NCBI RefSeq assembly: GCF_032229525.1
Contig: NZ_JAVTWB010000253.1
Coordinates: 77,158 to 141,157 of the forward strand
Length of the DNA: 64,000 nucleotides
Direction of reading: 5' to 3'
Source: Accumulibacter sp032229525
Lineage (GTDB): Bacteria; Pseudomonadota; Gammaproteobacteria; Burkholderiales; Rhodocyclaceae
The notes under the pieces were generated by a model that ran no database searches, had not been told where the DNA came from, and saw nothing but the letters and a program-made list of their open reading frames with translations. Positions within the stretch are counted from its first letter, which is position 1; every line of letters begins with the position of its first letter. Shown here one piece after another: positions 61,294 to 64,000 of this stretch. Both the position numbers and the translations under genes were made by a program.

Positions 61294-63117
61294 ATGCCCA
61301 TGCAACAACCCTTCGACGCCAAGTCCCTGCTGGCCACGCTGACCGAACTGCCCGGGGTCTATCGAATGCTCGATAGCGCGGACACGGTGCTCTATGTCGG
61401 CAAGGCGAAAAACCTCAGGAAACGGGTCGCCTCGTATTTTCGCGACCGCCATCCGAGTCCGCGCATTGCGCTGATGGTGGCGCAGATCGCCCGCGTCGAG
61501 ACCACCGTAACGCGTTCGGAGGCCGAGGCACTGCTGCTCGAGAACAACCTGATCAAGAGCCTCTCGCCGCGCTACAACATCCTCTTTCGCGACGACAAGT
61601 CCTACCCCTACATCGTCCTGACCCACGACCCCTATCAGCGCCTGGGCTTCTTCCGCGGGGCGACCGATCGGCGGGCCGACTACTTTGGACCTTTTCCATC
61701 GACACAGGCGGTGCGCGAGAGCATCCAGCTGCTGCAGAAGATGTTTCGCCTGCGCACTTGCGAGAATGCGGTGTTCAACAATCGCTCGCGGCCATGCCTG
61801 CTCCACCAGATCAAACGCTGCTCAGCGCCCTGTGTCGGGCTGGTCGAAGCCGAGCGCTACGCCGAAGACGTCGACATGGCAGCCCTGTTTCTGCAGGGGC
61901 GCCAGCAGGACGTCATCGGACGCCTGTCGGCAGCGATGGATCAGGCAGCAGCGAAACTCGCCTTCGAGCAGGCCGCCGTCTACCGTGATCAGATTCAATC
62001 CCTGCGGCAGGTGCAGGACAAGCAATACGTCGACAGCGACAAGGGCGGCGACGTGGACATCGTCGCCGCGGTGGAAGAGCAAGGCATGCTGTGCGTCAAC
62101 CTGGCGATGGTGCGCGGCGGCAGGCATCTCGGCGACCGGCCCCAGTTTCCCGTCAATGCCGCCGATTCGTCGGCGCCCGAAGTGCTGACCGCCTTTCTCG
62201 CCCAGCACTATCTCGCGCACCCCATTCCGACGCGCATCCTGGTCAATTTGGCGCCACTGGATGGCGAGCTGGCCGATTGGCTCAGCGCGGCGGCCGGGCG
62301 ACCGGTCAGGGTCGCCGAGGCCAGGCTGACCGCGCAGCGGGTGTGGGTCGAAATGGCCGAACAGAACGCCAGGCTGGCGATCACCGCGCGACGCAGCGCG
62401 CTGTCGCGGCAGGGCGCGCGGCTCGAAGCGCTCTGCAAGACGCTCGATCTCGACCTGGAGGAGGGCAGCGAGGCACGCATCGAGTGCTTCGACATCAGCC
62501 ACACGCAAGGCGAGTCGACGGTAGCGGCGTGCGTCGTCTATCAGGGTAGCGGCATGCGCAAGTCGGAGTATCGCCGCTTCAACATCCGGGACATTACCCC
62601 GGGTGACGATTACGCGGCGATAAGGCAGGCGGTACTGCGTCGCTACGAAAAACTGCTGAGCGGGGATGGCGCTGCGCCGACGCTGATCCTGATCGACGGT
62701 GGCAGGGGGCAGGTGAGCGCTGCGGTGTCGGCACTCGAGGAACTCGGGCTGGGGCAATTGTCGCTCCTTGGCGTGGCCAAGGGAGAGGCGCGCAAGCCGG
62801 GATTGGAAACGCTGGTTTTCGCGGATGGCCGCGAGCCGTTACAATTGCCGTCTGAACATCCCGCGTTGCATCTGATCCAGGAAGTTCGCGATGAGGCGCA
62901 CCGCTTTGCGGTGTCCGGACATCGCGCCAGGCGTGGCAAGGCCACACGGACTTCGCGGCTGGAAGAGATCAGTGGCATCGGGCCAAAGCGGCGCAAGGCG
63001 CTGATTTCCCGTTTTGGCGGCCTGCAAGGCATTTCCGATGCCGGGATTGACCAACTGACCGCGGTTCCAGGAATCAGCCGGGAACTCGCCGAGACCATTT
63101 ACGCGGCTTTGCACTGA
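61294..63117 (+). CDS. uvrC: Excinuclease ABC subunit C
   Basis: Makes both incisions in nucleotide-excision repair. From this ATG 607 residues. GIY-YIG nuclease domain (LPGVYRMLDSADTVLYVGKAKNLRKRVASYF), UVR motif region (ISAAMDQAAAKLAFEQAAVYRDQI-type helix), RNase-H-like domain (IECFDISHTQGESTVA, LILIDGGRGQVSAA), and two helix-hairpin-helix motifs at the end (ISGIGPKRRKALISRFGG, LTAVPGISRELAETIYAALH). The two adjacent ATGs at 61294 and 61300 are both possible. Its stop overlaps the pgsA start by 1 base. Confidence 0.97.
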   Translation: MPMQQPFDAKSLLATLTELPGVYRMLDSADTVLYVGKAKNLRKRVASYFRDRHPSPRIALMVAQIARVETTVTRSEAEALLLENNLIKSLSPRYNILFRDDKSYPYIVLTHDPYQRLGFFRGATDRRADYFGPFPSTQAVRESIQLLQKMFRLRTCENAVFNNRSRPCLLHQIKRCSAPCVGLVEAERYAEDVDMAALFLQGRQQDVIGRLSAAMDQAAAKLAFEQAAVYRDQIQSLRQVQDKQYVDSDKGGDVDIVAAVEEQGMLCVNLAMVRGGRHLGDRPQFPVNAADSSAPEVLTAFLAQHYLAHPIPTRILVNLAPLDGELADWLSAAAGRPVRVAEARLTAQRVWVEMAEQNARLAITARRSALSRQGARLEALCKTLDLDLEEGSEARIECFDISHTQGESTVAACVVYQGSGMRKSEYRRFNIRDITPGDDYAAIRQAVLRRYEKLLSGDGAAPTLILIDGGRGQVSAAVSALEELGLGQLSLLGVAKGEARKPGLETLVFADGREPLQLPSEHPALHLIQEVRDEAHRFAVSGHRARRGKATRTSRLEEISGIGPKRRKALISRFGGLQGISDAGIDQLTAVPGISRELAETIYAALH

Positions 63118-63695
63118 TGCCACTGAACATACCGATTCTGCTGACCTGGCTACGGATCATCCTGATCCCGCTGATGATCGCCATCTACTACGTTCCCGAG
63201 TCATGGGTTCATGTCGTCGGCCGTGATCTGGCGGCGACGGTGGTTTTCCTGGTCGCCGCGCTCACTGACTGGCTGGACGGCTATCTCGCGCGTCGCTGGC
63301 AGCAGACATCCGCGTTCGGTGCCTTCCTCGATCCGGTGGCCGACAAGCTGATGGTCGCCGCGGCGCTGATCGTCCTCGTCCAGTTGGGCCGGCTTGACGC
63401 CATCCTGGCGGCGATCATCATCGGTCGCGAGATCACCATTTCCGCCTTGCGTGAATGGATGGCCCGGATTGGTGCACATCGCAGCGTGGCCGTATCGATG
63501 ATCGGCAAAATCAAGACCACCGCCCAGATGATCGCCATTCCGATGCTGCTTTATCACGCCTCATTGGCGGGCCTCGACGTCTTTCTGGCGGGCACCTGGC
63601 TGATCTACATCGCCGCCGTGCTGACGCTGTGGTCGATGGGATATTACATGCGAATGGCCTGGCCGCACCTGATCGAAGCGGACCGCAAGCGCTAG
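63117..63695 (+). CDS. pgsA: CDP-diacylglycerol-glycerol-3-phosphate phosphatidyltransferase
   Basis: Makes phosphatidylglycerol phosphate from CDP-diacylglycerol. 192 residues with about 5 membrane segments. The CDP-alcohol phosphotransferase motif is present: Asp51, Asp54-Gly55, Ala58-Arg59, Gly68, Asp72 and Asp76 (DWLDGYLAR...GAFLDPVAD). Position after uvrC is the common proteobacterial order; a tRNA operon follows. Confidence 0.97.
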   Translation: MPLNIPILLTWLRIILIPLMIAIYYVPESWVHVVGRDLAATVVFLVAALTDWLDGYLARRWQQTSAFGAFLDPVADKLMVAAALIVLVQLGRLDAILAAIIIGREITISALREWMARIGAHRSVAVSMIGKIKTTAQMIAIPMLLYHASLAGLDVFLAGTWLIYIAAVLTLWSMGYYMRMAWPHLIEADRKR

Positions 63696-63744
63696 CCGAG
63701 TGCCTGAATGGCATGCGGAGAAAGCGCCGGACGTGAAGAAGGCG

Positions 63745-63772
63745 TTGACAGTAATGGGCAGCCCTTTATAAT
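63745..63772 (+). promoter_or_regulatory. Strong sigma-70 promoter of the tRNA-Gly/tRNA-Cys operon
   Basis: Perfect TTGACA (63745-63750) and perfect TATAAT (63767-63772) with a 16-base spacer. It ends 15 bases before the mature tRNA-Gly, as expected for a stable-RNA promoter. The segment after the -10 box (GCGCACTCGC) is GC-rich, a possible stringent discriminator. Confidence 0.93.
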
Positions 63773-63787
63773 GCGCACTCGCTCCAC

Positions 63788-63863
63788 GCGGGAGTAGCTC
63801 AGTTGGTAGAGCGATACCTTGCCAAGGTATAGGTCGAGAGTTCGAGACTCTTCTCCCGCTCCA
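63788..63863 (+). tRNA. tRNA-Gly (anticodon GCC)
   Basis: 76 bases. Acceptor GCGGGAG/CTCCCGC, discriminator T, encoded CCA. The anticodon loop TTGCCAA gives GCC; D-arm and T-arm are canonical. Confidence 0.98.
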
Positions 63864-63926
63864 GATTTCCTGCCCAGCGGTCGGTTTTTCCGCACTCAAG
63901 GGCAGCCCCCGCCGCCAGGCGGGTTC

Positions 63927-64000
63927 GGCGCGATAGCAAAGCGGTTATGCACCGGATTGCAAATCCGTTCAGCCCAGTTCGACTCTGGGTCGCGCCTCCA
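63927..64000 (+). tRNA. tRNA-Cys (anticodon GCA)
   Basis: 74 bases, ending in the encoded CCA exactly at the window edge. Acceptor GGCGCGA/TCGCGCC, discriminator T; the anticodon loop TTGCAAA gives GCA. A tRNA-Leu often follows tRNA-Gly and tRNA-Cys in proteobacteria and may lie just beyond the window. Confidence 0.97.

Overview
The window is about 64 kb of GC-rich bacterial chromosome that is almost wholly core genome. Gene content and order point to a betaproteobacterium, most likely Rhodocyclales and close to Candidatus Accumulibacter or Dechloromonas. The main pointers are: tig-clpP-clpX-lon followed by tRNA-Val and tRNA-Asp and then ppiD; a HrcA/CIRCE-controlled groESL; maf / yceD-rpmF-plsX-fabHDG-acpP-fabF; rpoE-rseC-mucD joined to lepA-lepB-rnc-era-recO-pdxJ-acpS-nagZ; an EF-P carrying Arg32 with its rhamnosyltransferase EarP; and a PPK2 polyphosphate kinase. 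The taxonomic call is inference from synteny. A run of 100 N at 21894-21993 shows that this is a draft or metagenome-derived scaffold.

Layout. 1-558 is non-coding. 559-11407 is a protein-quality-control block: trigger factor, ClpP, ClpX and Lon on the plus strand; two tRNAs with a strong terminator; PpiD; then groES-groEL on the minus strand behind a perfect CIRCE operator and an overlapping promoter. 11605-14588 (minus) holds a GNAT acetyltransferase, amylomaltase MalQ and a secreted SYLF-domain protein. 14912-17510 (plus) holds a MaoC-phosphotransacetylase fusion and acetate kinase. 17627-19486 (minus) holds a GNAT protein and a CPA1 antiporter. 19829-22467 (plus) holds FabI, an unrecognised 342-residue protein, the scaffold gap and a universal stress protein. 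22555-35624 is a long minus-strand stretch: RNase E, an RND efflux operon (MFP-RND-OMF), PPK2, a HX4DH nickel/cobalt transporter, and a lipoprotein translationally coupled to a DASS anion transporter. From 36031 to 46569 come rluC-gph-Rieske-sppA, the opposing RsmI-like and maf genes, and the fatty-acid/phospholipid operon. 46590-51797 has a YgfX-like protein, nadB and the sigma-E operon. 51890-59344 is the lepA-to-nagZ operon, whose genes mostly overlap by 4 bases. The end has efp/earP, uvrC-pgsA, a perfect sigma-70 promoter and tRNA-Gly and tRNA-Cys.

How the genes work together. The first block folds, refolds or degrades cytoplasmic and periplasmic proteins. The central block makes fatty acids (FabH/D/G/F/I with ACP, AcpS and PlsX) and phospholipid head groups (PgsA). 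The sigma-E block monitors the envelope, but here it lacks the anti-sigma genes rseA and rseB; only a 40-codon reading frame resembling the start of rseA remains. Pta/AckA and PPK2 fit an acetate- and polyphosphate-handling life style.

I found no CRISPR array, insertion sequence, prophage or defence island, and no convincing undescribed multi-gene system. The most rewarding leads are the stripped sigma-E operon, the lipoprotein-DASS pair with a large palindrome upstream, the hairpin before lepA, the repeated C-terminal motif of RNase E, and the artefactual duplication at the scaffold gap.
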